This document shows positions 20,101-30,554 of a stretch of 64,000 nt of DNA, in pieces (the first letter of the stretch is position 1; each line of letters begins with the position of its first letter). Origin of the DNA: Alternaria dauci (Eukaryota > Ascomycota > Dothideomycetes > Pleosporales > Pleosporaceae); the NCBI RefSeq assembly GCF_042100115.1, contig NC_091280.1, forward strand, positions 2,232,001-2,296,000, written 5' to 3'. Below the pieces are notes generated by a model. That model ran no database searches. It was given only the letters and a program-made list of their open reading frames with translations, and was not told where the DNA came from. A program made the translations under genes and the position numbers.

Positions 20101-20555
20101 TCATATCGAGCGCTGCACCGTCAACCGCTCATAGTGTACATGATAATTGTATGCGTGCGGCACGTCCTGCCCACTGTTGGTAGCTGTGCGCGTCCAGGTA
20201 TCGATTGGGTATAATGGTGTGAAAGCGCCGCCATATGTCGAATGGTGGGAGGGTAGCAATTCTGGCGAAACAGATTGTTTTGGGTTTCTCGTTGTGGTGG
20301 GGTGCATACCTTCTGCGGTCCGACGGGATCTACTGCGCGACTTCCTCCGCTTCGACCACACTAGCGTGGATGCAATACCCAATATGGCAACTACCACGCC
20401 AACGACGCTATGATCGCTTCCGTGGATAATTGGTGCTCCCCAGTTTTGGTGTCTGTGGTTGCATCTCGCTGTTGGAGATTTGTATATAATAGTGTAGGAG
20501 CGGTCTGGACTACCATAGCCAATGAAAGGTTGATTATGACTGTGTGACGAAGCAT
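20101..20555 (-). pseudogene. STEA-family membrane protein, member G, broken by a one-base deletion
   Basis: ATG at 20555 opens MLRHTVIINLSLAMVVQTAP, a signal peptide, then an ectodomain ending GEHQLSTEAII. At about 20408-20410 the frame shifts by one base compared with member F and reaches a stop four codons later. The correct helix continues in the other frame (VVVAILGIAS, TLVWSKRRKSRSRSRR). The intron 20309-20262 (48 nt) is intact. The exon lengths are 246 and 161 nt, so adding one base restores the phase-1 pattern of all paralogs. The tail (WTRTATNSGQD, YERLTVQRSI) is the same subgroup as member F. Either a recent pseudogene or a sequencing error. Confidence 0.7.
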
Positions 20556-21687
20556 TTCTGTCATTAGTTGTCGAGAGCCTCCGAGTGAACCCCTAGATTA
20601 ATAGAAAGTTTGGTTGATCTTTAAATCAAATCATGTAGAGGTTTTATTCTATCCTTCGCACAGGCTACAGCCATTCCAGTATCCGCATACAGACTAGTGT
20701 ATTTCCAACGACTAACCGGTTCTGGCGCTGGGGCGGACTTTCGTGGCGGAATTTCACTTCGCGATCAACCAATTAACATTCCATATATACCTTCGCTCGG
20801 ATCCTTCTCGAACGAAAGGCGCGCCCAAAGGTGCGTCCAAAGGTGCGTCTAGAGAGTGATGCACACAGAAAGCTATACACTCTCCTTCCCAACATTTAGT
20901 AGTCATGCCGTTTATTGTAACTTTAGTGACGACACACTTCTAGGTAGGTATGCGAAGTCAGTTGATGTACACAAACAGGAAAAATTCTGTGCTGAAGTCC
21001 CGAGATAGCATCCCAGGTAACACCTGCAAGAACTTCCTAGTTCCGCCATTTATCGCTTTACAATGCACAGTAGGCGGCACATGTGTCGAACATCTATGTT
21101 CAAACTGTTTATCAGGAGCGCTGGGTAGGTACTTGCCAGTCGGAGAGTTCGCGAGGGGCAAGGTCACGTAGATTCAGCCACGTGCCCAAGCTGTCTCTAA
21201 CTACATGAACGCCCTTATTGGTGAACCAGGAAATCCGGTCAGCCTTGCGTAAGCAACAAAGCATAAACCCCACTCATACCCCGAGCCTCCGAACCTACAC
21301 AAACACGCGAGAGTGTAAAGTCGCTTTTTCGGTCTCCTGGGAGGCCTACCATGTCGCGATAATCATTGAGTTTACACAAACACGCGAGAGTCAGTCGCCA
21401 GATCTTGCGAGATCACGCTCGCGTCGATTTCGAAACAAGTCCAAATCACTACATGGTTGACAACTCAGTATGCATGAGTAACAGAACCGACGGCAGGTAC
21501 TAGCAGCTAGGGAGTGAGAGAGGCAGAATCTGGGAGCCGCAGCTCTAGAAGATCTACACGCCCGACTCTAATCCACATGTGGTATAGTCTAGAACTTTGC
21601 TAGCTTCACTCCTGCATCAGCACCAAACATAACTAGAGCTCCGCCAGATCAACTCTTCCACCACCCAACACTCATCCACGAAGCAAG
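20556..21687. other. Intergenic, 1.1 kb, repeat-bearing edge of the accessory region
   Basis: Contains a perfect 12-nt tandem pair CAAAGGTGCGTC at 20826-20849, a direct repeat ACACAAACACGCGAGAGT at 21297-21314 and 21374-21391, and the second copy (21313-21373) of the repeat seen at 1831-1894. The last about 200 nt should be the promoter of the next gene. Confidence 0.5.
21297..21391. repeat. 18-nt direct repeats flanking a degenerate dispersed repeat
   Basis: ACACAAACACGCGAGAGT occurs exactly at 21297-21314 and 21374-21391. Between them (21313-21373) is a sequence similar to 1831-1894: both have TCGCTTTTT, GGAGGCCTA and TCGCGATAAT in the same order and spacing. Probably remnants of one mobile or duplicated element. 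Confidence 0.6.
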
Positions 21688-23796
21688 ATGAACGAAACAA
21701 TCAAGGAATTACACCGTGATCTCGCCAACAAGTACCGGAAGCATGGCACACGGATCGAAGAAATGTGGCGCTCTCTGGGCCAAGAACAACGCAGGAAGAT
21801 CATGCAGGCCGGCTCTCGTGACGGTGCTGTCTTGAAGCATGCTGAAGACACAAGCCTAGAGAATGTCTACAAATTCATTCCGGAATGGAACCTGCGCGAC
21901 ATAGCTTCGCCGTCGTCCGAATTCTTTCTGGACATGCTCAAGCACCGCGCAACCTTACCGCTACAAACCCAGTATACGACTGGCTTCAATGGACGACCAG
22001 GAGACCATGCGCACATAGTTGATATGATGCAGAGGAAGAATTTGAAACTCATCAACGCCTCCCAATACAAGGACTGTTACACACTCTTCTTGACGGAGGA
22101 CGGATACGGCGAATCGGTCAAGATCGTTGCGGATAAGAAGGTAGAGGTTCTAGCAAACATGAAGCCAGCTATACAAGCCCAGATGATAGTCCCTCAGGCT
22201 ACTGGCGATCTCATTCTCATGCGGCAGATGAACTTGTTGCAGCTTCTGAACATCGCCATTGAAGACATCCTCGACACTGCATCCACCACGAGAACCCAGA
22301 CGAAGCGCCCGAAGAAGCCAACCGATGACGCGACTGCGGCCCTAGCGAAGCTGTCGGTACACTCGCCATCAAAGAAAGTCGAACTCTCAGACGTTTTGGA
22401 CATGGCGCAGGACCAAATATCGTCCCGCGAAGACCTCATCAACCTGATCTCTACCGAGCCTACTGTCCTAGCCCATGAAGTCAACTTTTGCTTCTTCAGT
22501 AGACCGGAACTTGTTGCCGATGAGAAGGGACGCATGCTACCTGTACATACTGATAAGTATATCAGCGGCTCGGTATTCGATGCGGTTCACGACGCAGTGA
22601 AGATCGTCGCTACCTGGAACTACATTGGTCGTCTCTTGGATATCCTGAAAAACTCGTCAGACAAGCAGTTCAAAGCTCTCGTGCTCAAAGAACTGTCAAA
22701 CACTTGCCACTTGGAGTATCTGCGCGCTCAGACTGGGTTCAAACGTAGCGTAGCCGTTGGGATGGGTGGGAGCAAGTGGTTCAAGCGCATGTCGACTAAT
22801 GGTGTCGCGCGCCTCTCACTGAAGCGGAGCCCTGAATCTCTTACGGTAGAGAACCCGCAGTTGCATTACATGCTTCGACTCTGCCAGGACGAGACAACCT
22901 GGTCGAGCGCAGCACAATGGCTTCAAAAGTTGGAAGACCTCCATCGCGCCCATCCACTAGAGCAAGACAACCTGTCTGATCGAGAGTATGACTCCTTGGG
23001 AGATCTGGCCATCATTATTACCTTCATCCAGGCTCTTTCATCGATCGCGCAGTTGCCTGCTCCTAACCACAAGAAGAGCCAACCGTTTGTACCCGAGTAC
23101 ACGGCTCTAGACAAGGAACTGAGGCCACTGAAAGATGGTATCGATCTTGGTGACTATGCTGTCCCGATCGACAACTTGCTCGAGCCAGGCATGGCTGAAG
23201 GCGCCCTCTCCACCCTTGACCAATACATCGTAGAGAAGACTGGTACGAAGCTTGGCTTTCTCTACCAGGATCTAGTCGAGAACTGTGTGTCTAGCATCGA
23301 GCAGCAGTACGAACGGCAAAAGGTAAAAGCTAGTAAGCCTCAGGCTGAATACACCACGCCGACAGCTTCCGAAGCCGCAGCATCAGACATTCAGCAGCGC
23401 AAACAAAAGGAGAAGACCCGACCCGCGCAGCTTTCGATCTACGAAATTACGCCGCAACCCGCCGTAGATGACGAGCCTGCGCAGTCGAAAGACAAGTTCA
23501 AGGTGAAGCCTTCCACGGCGGACGTCTTCTCATCACTCTTCTCAAGATCATCCACGGCTCGAAGCCCAGTGCGCTGGGAATCTTTCGTTGCCGCCATGAT
23601 CGATCTAGGCTTCTCAATCAACCCCAAAGTCGGTTCTATATACAACTTCGTCCCTCCGGAGAAGATGTCGGTGCGCAGGGACATGACACTCCATCGGCCG
23701 CATCAAGCGAGCATTGAGGGGCGACTTCTTTTGATCTACTCCCGGCGCTTGAAGAAGGTGTATGGCTGGGATAGCTCGACGTTTGTCGCGGCGTAG
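21688..23796 (+). CDS. Conserved fungal protein of the IPA type (702 aa)
   Basis: One exon, 702 aa, starting at the first ATG of the frame; no signal peptide. The N-terminal third (ELHRDLANKYRKHGTRIEEM, SLENVYKFIPEWNLRDI, GDHAHIVDMMQRKNL, YKDCYTLFLTEDGYG) matches in my memory a family annotated in fungi as ipa protein, whose biochemical function is not established. The middle region has helical segments and an acidic linker near residues 210-240. A second globular part lies around residues 270-560 (CHLEYLRAQTGFKRS). It ends with a Lys/Glu-rich linker and a C-terminal module (RDMTLHRPHQASIEGRLLLI, SRRLKKVYGWDSSTF). Probably cytosolic or nuclear. The family name is from memory and uncertain; the coding call is secure. 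Confidence 0.85.
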   Translation: MNETIKELHRDLANKYRKHGTRIEEMWRSLGQEQRRKIMQAGSRDGAVLKHAEDTSLENVYKFIPEWNLRDIASPSSEFFLDMLKHRATLPLQTQYTTGFNGRPGDHAHIVDMMQRKNLKLINASQYKDCYTLFLTEDGYGESVKIVADKKVEVLANMKPAIQAQMIVPQATGDLILMRQMNLLQLLNIAIEDILDTASTTRTQTKRPKKPTDDATAALAKLSVHSPSKKVELSDVLDMAQDQISSREDLINLISTEPTVLAHEVNFCFFSRPELVADEKGRMLPVHTDKYISGSVFDAVHDAVKIVATWNYIGRLLDILKNSSDKQFKALVLKELSNTCHLEYLRAQTGFKRSVAVGMGGSKWFKRMSTNGVARLSLKRSPESLTVENPQLHYMLRLCQDETTWSSAAQWLQKLEDLHRAHPLEQDNLSDREYDSLGDLAIIITFIQALSSIAQLPAPNHKKSQPFVPEYTALDKELRPLKDGIDLGDYAVPIDNLLEPGMAEGALSTLDQYIVEKTGTKLGFLYQDLVENCVSSIEQQYERQKVKASKPQAEYTTPTASEAAASDIQQRKQKEKTRPAQLSIYEITPQPAVDDEPAQSKDKFKVKPSTADVFSSLFSRSSTARSPVRWESFVAAMIDLGFSINPKVGSIYNFVPPEKMSVRRDMTLHRPHQASIEGRLLLIYSRRLKKVYGWDSSTFVAA

Positions 23797-24540
23797 GAGT
23801 CGGTGACGTCGGATGGGTGGCTATGTAGGCGCTGGTTTCTGCCTTGTGGCGGTGCGATACCGGATCATTGCACGAGGCGCGATTTCCAATACACAAGATT
23901 TCGATAACTACTTCTGGATTCCGCTGGTTGTATTGATTTCGCGTGAATGAAAAGCTACTGTGGACTTGCTGCTAGCTTTGTGATACGCGTTGTATTATCG
24001 AGTGTTTTGTTTTCGCGTCAGGTGAGGGGGCGCCAAAGTTGGGGGCAGGAATGGCGCGTTTCGAGGATAAGCAGGACTCTTGCCGCCGGCCCGCATCCGC
24101 ACCCGCACCCGCACCCGCACCTGCACCTGCTTTCCTCCTTTCAACATGATCGAATCATAATTAAGATAGATCAACGCAACGTGACACATCAGCGGGAGCA
24201 TCGCCTGAAGCGCGACAGATTTACTCACTGGCGGCTAGCCATTCGTCGGTTGCCCATCCAAGCCGTTTGGCATTACACGCCTGGAGCCACACAAATGCTT
24301 GCAGTACAGCAGATGACAAGAATTGATTACATTCGGGTTGCTCATTTGCTAGATATGCCCCCGTGTGCGGGGTAGATGCCGCCTACGACCCCAAAGTAGC
24401 GTTTGTAGGCAAGCCCAGAATTGAGGCGCAGTTGTTGGGATCTCACACATGTGTGAGCAGTCGATCTGCCTGTGGTCGGATATAGAAGCTCCAACAACAA
24501 TTCACGGAACTTTCTCCTACAAGTCTACACGTACAGAACG
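23797..24540. other. Intergenic, 740 bp, with a hexamer microsatellite
   Basis: No gene. CGCACC-type hexamer repeat at 24092-24130 (about six units). Promoter of the following gene presumably lies in 24380-24540. Confidence 0.5.
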
Positions 24541-26645
24541 ATGGCCAAGCCTGCACTCACTGAAAAGCTTGTATACCTGGCCCTCAAAGACGTATTCCGT
24601 GGAGATGGAGTTCAACCGAGTACGCCAGAGGAAATACGCAAGAAAATCGAGAAGCATAAGAGCGAATCCAGGATTGGGGCTTTGATCCAGAACCATGGCA
24701 TGGAAAGCGTGTGCAAGGTGGCCCAAGACCTATTGAAATACCAAATCTTTGTCTCAATGGCGAAAGCCGAAGTACGCTTCCCTGACGTTTTCGAGGTCCT
24801 CCCAACTCAGGTCGAACAACAAACTACCGCTGCAGCCAATACTGCAACGAGTAGTGCAACGGTTGTGCGAAATACAGGTACATACAATTCTGAAGAATTT
24901 CAGGGTACTGGGGACAGAATCAAAAGCAGAAAAGGAAAGGAAAAGGCTAGATCCAGTATGCTTATTTGGCGATCTTCTTACATGATTAGTAATGCATCTA
25001 ACTTTCCACAGGCTCTCAGAATCAAGCACTCGACTCCATATCCTTACCGCTCTGGGACCAGCATCGCGTCCTTGTCAAAGTTCAACACGCTCTTGAAGAA
25101 GCATGTTTCAGCTTCGCGCAAACCCGTTTGGAGAACGTATTACAGAATGAAGGCTGGGATTGCGCAGAAGCAGTGGAACTGAATTGGTGGCCAAAGTACC
25201 TACTCGCCTATCAAGAAGAATGTAACCTGAATAATCTGCAGGACGTCGATAAGCCCCTACCAAACCTGCTGGATTCAGTTACTCAACTCCGACATTATAC
25301 TGTTCATCGAGTTCGTCTTTCTTCGGATGAAATCATACAGCATCTTACGGATGCTTTAATGCTTGCTCAGCTGTTGCAAGACGATAACTGTAGCAAGTTC
25401 ATTTCCACTGTACGGCAGAGGACTCAGGATGCTATTGAAGAACTGGTGCGCAACAAAGCCATACTGGACCGTCGACTGGACGAGATTAAGACTAGTTTTG
25501 CGGAACAGAGGGCTGAGTTGGATCGTCAAGAAGCGGCATCGCTTGAAGCTGCAGTCAGAGAGCATGTGAGGCCGAACATCTCTGTGAGCGGAAGCTTGGA
25601 TTCATCGTGCGATGAACTTGGTGGTACTGATGCAACTCAAGCGCCAGGGAGCCACGACCACAATTCTGCTACACCCGATGACGAGCCTCCGGAATCTGAA
25701 GGCATACTTGCGACGCAAGTGATCGCTTCTGCTACTGAACCCGCTGCTGAGCTGGCGGTCACTCAGATACCAGATGCAGCTGATGAGGACAACGAGAGGG
25801 CCGAGGAAGTGAAGAAGAAGCCGAAAGAAGAGAAGAAGAAGAAGCTGAAAGAAGAGAAGAAAAAGGGAAAGAAGAAGAACAAGGTTGTCAAAGAACAGGC
25901 GAAACAACAGGAAGAAGCGGAACAGAAGACCACCGATGAAGGACAAGATATTGCTGAGCCAGCATCAGCGGGAGGAGCGGAAGATGGCACCTTTCAACAT
26001 AGTCACGAAGATATCACGGTCGTCAAACAATTATTTATGCCTTCTAGATGCGTGCCGACAATCGACAACGATTCGATCAAACAAGCCCTCGCCGATGAGA
26101 AAGAAGAAGCCCAGGAAAGCAACAGCAAGAACCAATCCGAAGAAGAGCAATTCTTCGAGTGTTCGGAGATCTCAGTTGGTGGCCATGAGAGTGATTCTCA
26201 TCAACCGTCGACACATCTGCTGCTTGAGCGACAGGCTGTGGCTACAGACTCGACGGACCTGATCAGCAAAGAGAAAATGAAAGCAGAGATGGCATCCGAC
26301 TCAGACCCAACTGGTTCAGGTCTTCTAGCTCGTAGAAATTTGTCTCTTGATGAGCGAATTATCAATACCACCCCTACTTGTCTCAGACAGACAGAGAACC
26401 ATGCCGACGAAAGCCACACCAAGTCCGAAACGGAAGATGGCATATCCACCGAAAACGGCATCGTTGATCCTGGAGCAAGCTCAGAACAGCCTGCTGCTAC
26501 CAACGGCCCATCGTATCTTTTGCGTTCTTGGGGACAAGGGTCATGGTCAGGCTCAGTTCGTATCAAGTCTCTAGAAGACGACCCAAGACTGAAATCGCTC
26601 ACCGCCGCGAACGGAAAGGGACGTGTGACACTAGTGTCTACGTAG
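24541..26645 (+). CDS. Unknown protein with charged coiled-coil, Lys/Glu-rich linker (656 aa)
   Basis: Exons 24541-24877 and 25012-26645 give 656 aa; the intron is 134 nt, phase 1. The N-terminal part (MAKPALTEKLVYLALKDVFR, SRIGALIQNHGMESVCKVAQ) looks helical and conserved. After the splice, LPLWDQHRVLVKVQHALEEA and LNWWPKYLLAYQEECNL follow. Residues about 240-290 form a coiled coil (EELVRNKAILDRRLDEIKTS). A repetitive Lys/Glu tract (KKKPKEEKKKKLKEEKKK) lies near residue 340. The remainder is acidic and disordered. No known domain recognised. The long low-complexity second half suggests a scaffold or nucleic-acid-associated protein, but that is only inference. Confidence 0.75.
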
Positions 26646-26854
26646 GAGGATGTTGTACTCGCTGCTTGAGGGGTTCACTAGTCGAGGTCATTGTATTAGC
26701 CTTTTCGGATGTCATAATAGAAGTGCAATCACTGTATTGATCCATGTCCAATTGCTGGTTGTATGTTTTGCTTGCATTCTATCAACGAGACGGATAATTA
26801 GTGAAACATATTCCCTCACGCTCCTTCTCAGACTACAACGTTCTAGCTATGCTA

Positions 26855-27160
26855 TCAACGCCCCTCCTTCTTACTCTCCTTCTCCGCCTTCTTAATCTGC
26901 TTGTCCGTATCCCTTTTCACCTTCACCTTCTTCACCGTCTTCTTCAACTGATCCGCCTTCTTAAGGGCCGACTTGACGGTCCCGCTAACCGCCGTCTTGG
27001 CTTTAGCTGCGAGTTCAGCTGAAGAGCGTTTCTTCTTGGCCGCGGCGTCCTCTTGCTCCCAGGTTGAGATTTTGTGGCTGGGGAGAATGGAGTCAAAGGT
27101 GGTAGTTGGGATGCGTTTGGAGGTGGAAAAGGTGGAAGTGTATGATGATGGGTTGGCCAT
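26855..27160 (-). CDS. Small basic lysine-rich protein (101 aa)
   Basis: Single exon, 101 aa. An upstream in-frame ATG at 27388 exists, but the ATG at 27160 (MANPSSYTSTFSTSKRIPTT) begins the part that looks protein-like. Ser/Thr-rich N-terminus, then KISTWEQEDAAAKKKRS and a long amphipathic Lys/Ala helix (SALKKADQLKKTVKKVKVKR) ending in KKEGR. No signal peptide. It converges with the preceding gene (210 nt apart). Function unknown; a nuclear or ribosome-associated basic protein is possible. Confidence 0.55.
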   Translation of the reverse strand: MANPSSYTSTFSTSKRIPTTTFDSILPSHKISTWEQEDAAAKKKRSSAELAAKAKTAVSGTVKSALKKADQLKKTVKKVKVKRDTDKQIKKAEKESKKEGR

Positions 27161-27806
27161 TGTTGTAGTGATTTGTGGATAGGTGTGGATAATGGGTGTT
27201 CTGGTAGTGACTGTGATAAGATAAGATAAGGATAGAGAGGTAGAGGAGAGCAGGCTTTTTGTAGTCAGTCGTCGCAATACCGTGAATCTATACTGCCTGT
27301 TATGTCGCAAGGAACAATGCTGTGCTGAGTGTTGAGTATATAGTGAGACTAACGTTGAAATGCATTGTGGGTTCAAGTGTGCAAACATATATACTTCAGG
27401 CTAACAATGCACGACACAATCTCACAGTGGTTGTATTGTTTAGAACACTGTACTGTCTCGCTTGCTCAGGAATATGTGTCTGTCTTGTCCACAAAGCAGA
27501 GAAGACACCAGAAGCGAGTGTAGATAATCTCAGACTTGCTGTTGTCGTGCAGCCTGACTACTGACCGTGCTGGAAAGTCATCTTGCACGCTGCTCAGCGT
27601 ATGCTGTATTCATTCAGTAGCCCAGAAAGGATCAGTCCATCGTATTTCCGGTCTGTGATATAGCCACTGGAGTTTCGGGATGATCGTGGAGATGCGCGAA
27701 ACCACAAGTCATTCAGAAGCGCACGCAAATGACTTGTTCGCAATGCCGCTGCTCGAGTGCGTCGACAGCAGGCGCATCCCGCCGTCTCTTGTATAGACGC
27801 AGGTCC
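27161..27806. other. Intergenic, 650 bp
   Basis: 5' flank of the small basic protein gene and 3' flank of the tetraspanin gene. A GATAAG cluster (27210-27230) lies upstream of the former. No gene seen. Confidence 0.5.
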
Positions 27807-28888
27807 CTAATTCCTCGCCCACTCGTTCTCAACACTAGGCTGCAGATCGCTGCCCACATGTCCCGGCAACGCGCCATCAAGACGACGGTTCCCCTCTTCA
27901 ATCGCACGTACGTTATCTCGGCCGTCTTCTGCAGTCTCTTCAGTCTCCTCCTCGATGCGGTCAGAATAGCGGTTGCTGCTGTATCCGGGGATAAAGTCGA
28001 TGGCACGTCTCGGTTCGGCATCGCCGTGTCGCTCGTCAGCGATCATGCGGGAGAGGCGCTCGGGTGCAATGCGATGCAGCCACGACTCTTTCTGCGTGGG
28101 GATGGCGATGATGGCGAACTAGGAGAGAGTGTCAGTATTGGCCCCTCGCAGCGCCGCAACTCCCACTACGTACCTGCCAGATGAAGACCATGCCGACAAC
28201 GGTCATGAGCATGCCGGCAATGACCTGCTCTTCAGCCTTCCAAGCTCTCAGACATCCGTTCATCCTGCCGTGATACGTGACTTCGCATGCATCTGCTTTG
28301 TGTGTTTTGTCTGGAAACGGCCATGCCATGTCGCGCGAGTTCACAAAGCCACAGCATTCAAAAGCATCCTGAATCTGTCGGATGGCACTCGCATCCTTCT
28401 TCTTGAACAGCGTCTGCCAGCGCTCACGCAGCCCGCAGTCTAGGCCAGAAGGCGGCGCGGCATGCGTGCCAGCGAGGGTGATGACGACGGTCGAGTAGAT
28501 GAAGATGAGCGTATTCGCGATAATAACGAGCGGCGGGCGCTGAATCTCGCCACGGCCCAAGTGCTGGCGACGCTCCTGGCGGCGCGTAAAGTCGTAGCCG
28601 CATTCGAGCAGCAGGCCGGAGACGATGGGTAGAGCCGTAGTGAAGCCGGTCAACGTGTCGGAAATGGGCACGGAACGAGCGTTCGCGCGGGAGGCAGCGT
28701 AGCTAGTGGAGAAGTGTTAGCGCGGGCCTAGCATCGTCGGTTAACATGGTGTTTGTTACCCTGCGAGCGCGGTTGCGATGACGAGATACTGGAGAGTGTT
28801 AGTCGGTGCACGTGCGAGGCTGCCATCACCATGTGGGACCTACTAGCACGCTGAGGCAGGTCACGACCTGCTTCCTGGTGTACGTCAT
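27807..28888 (-). CDS. Tetraspanin-like four-pass membrane protein
   Basis: Four exons, 28888-28844, 28788-28760, 28702-28174 and 28118-27807, give 304 aa with fitting phases. First membrane segment is split over exons 1-3 (VVTCLSVLYLVIATALAGYAA); the second is LTGFTTALPIVSGLLLE, the third PLVIIANTLIFIYSTVVITL. The large outer loop holds the tetraspanin hallmark FECCGFVNSRDMAWPFPD with the CCG motif and further cysteines. The fourth segment is VIAGMLMTVVGMVFIWQ. A cytosolic acidic C-terminus of about 90 residues follows. Tetraspanins organise membrane microdomains; in plant-pathogenic fungi some are needed for appressorium function. The two tiny first exons are the least certain part. Confidence 0.85.
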
Positions 28889-29999
28889 GCCGTTCGTGTC
28901 TGCGTTGATCCGTTGATTTGGTGGTATAAAAAGTGGGTGTGTAAATGAATAGCGACGAGGACTTGGTCGTGAGCCAGGGAGCGTAGGCGATCAACAAGAG
29001 GGAGGAGGAGCTCTGGGCTGTGTAGCTATAGCTTCTCCGCATCCCAGGTAGGCGGTTGGGCACGACCCTACAAGGGTCCAGCAGCAGAGTGCTTTCTCCA
29101 TGGACTCGAACACACAGCGCGATGCCCGATCACTTTTCGCACATCTTCCCTCTTGCATCTCTATTGAAACGTGCAAAGCCAGCACACGCTCTCATCGGTG
29201 AGGGGCTGCCAGGAGACGGGTCCGCGGAGTGCAGGTAAGCTGCCCAGACAGCGACATGTCAAGTGTCAAGGCTCTTGCTACCCGGTGATGCACATGGTAG
29301 ACGAAGATGGCCATGTTCAATCAGGCGGCGATACAGCACAGCGTATCACCCCGAGCCATGTGTAGCAGCAGTGCATGGTGGTGTGAGGAAGCTGGGGACG
29401 GGAAGGGGTGTGTGACATGTGATTGGGCTGGGCGCTAGCGTACCGTTGGCGCCTTCTGCACCGGTTGATGTGAGTTCTCGATCTCTCGATCCAAAACTTT
29501 TCCATGGCGACGTCATTCCTCTTCTTCCATCGCACAATGCGTCCGCGGGGTAAAATTGCACCCTCTCCAAAGCACCGGGGAGCATCAACCAGCTGGGACT
29601 GATAGTCTCACCCAAAGTCGGCGCACTGTCAGCTCGTGTGACGGCGGGAAGGTGGCTTGCCAGTGTCTTGTCTCGAAAACAAACGCGTTCGTCCACACGA
29701 TCACCGTCACCAGTATGCTAACATTATTGGGCCCCATTGCCTAGTGCCCTTGCCGTCCTGCAGCAGCGGGGATACACTGTTTATACACGCGACTAATCTT
29801 CTTGGTGAACCAGCCTTAATACACACTGCCGCCGTCTCGCTGCTTTCCTTCGTTTTCCCAGTCTCCATCCCTGATTCCAGCCTCATTGTCAAAGTCTCGT
29901 TCCGTGCGTCACTCGTACTCACTGTTCGGTATGCTGCTGTTTTCACCGCCGCGATGCGACGCTCTGCTCATTCACGCGTCTGCAAAACAAACGAGTACA
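28889..29999. other. Intergenic, 1.1 kb, divergent promoters
   Basis: Between divergent genes. Pyrimidine-rich in 29840-29990. No supported gene. Confidence 0.5.
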
Positions 30000-30554
30000 A
30001 TGTTCAAGCGCTTCTCGGTTCCGCTCTGGCCAACTACTCCAGCAGCCTCCATTCCTCTCTCACCACGCACACCCAAGGAAAAGACTGCCCGTCCCTCCCC
30101 ACCACGAAGAGGACACCAACTGCCAAAAGAAACCCCTACCACCGACATGTCACACCAGCCCGGCACTCCGCGGTCCTCGGCCTTTGCACCCACCCTCGGA
30201 AGCATCCCAGAAGTCTTTGAATACGAACCTCTGGATGCGAAGTTCGGTCCTGCTTCACTCAACGACGCGCCAGAGACACCCGAGGCTTTCTTACCCGAGG
30301 CGTCGAGCATGTGCCCACCCAAGCTTACCCGAGCGTCATCCTGGCCGGCCATCATCCAGTCGCCCTCTCGGAGACTCGCTTCGCCCTTTGCAGTGTCAAA
30401 GGCACTGCGCAACATCCTGGAAGCCGACCGCGCGCGACGGAGGCGCATTATGAAAGTCTACCTCAAGGCTATTGTTTTTCTCAAGTACCTGTGGCACGCC
30501 AATGAGCGTTACGGTAACGTCATGGTTACGACTGGCATGTACATGCAACGATGA
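30000..30554 (+). CDS. Hypothetical Ser/Pro-rich protein (184 aa)
   Basis: Single exon, 184 aa from ATG 30000 (the frame extends further upstream, but this start precedes the protein-like part). Pro/Ser/Thr-rich with basic patches (PLSPRTPKEKTARPSPPRRG), several SP/TP dipeptides that could be phosphorylated, then FAVSKALRNILEADRARRRR and a C-terminal hydrophobic-aromatic helix (KAIVFLKYLWHANERYG). No family recognised. Coding likelihood is moderate: codon choice is GC-ending and the frame is clean. Confidence 0.5.
   Translation: MFKRFSVPLWPTTPAASIPLSPRTPKEKTARPSPPRRGHQLPKETPTTDMSHQPGTPRSSAFAPTLGSIPEVFEYEPLDAKFGPASLNDAPETPEAFLPEASSMCPPKLTRASSWPAIIQSPSRRLASPFAVSKALRNILEADRARRRRIMKVYLKAIVFLKYLWHANERYGNVMVTTGMYMQR

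Noticed and set aside
24092..24130. Hexamer array as a telomere-like or regulatory repeat
   Set aside because: CGCACC units do not match fungal telomere repeats; an ordinary microsatellite.
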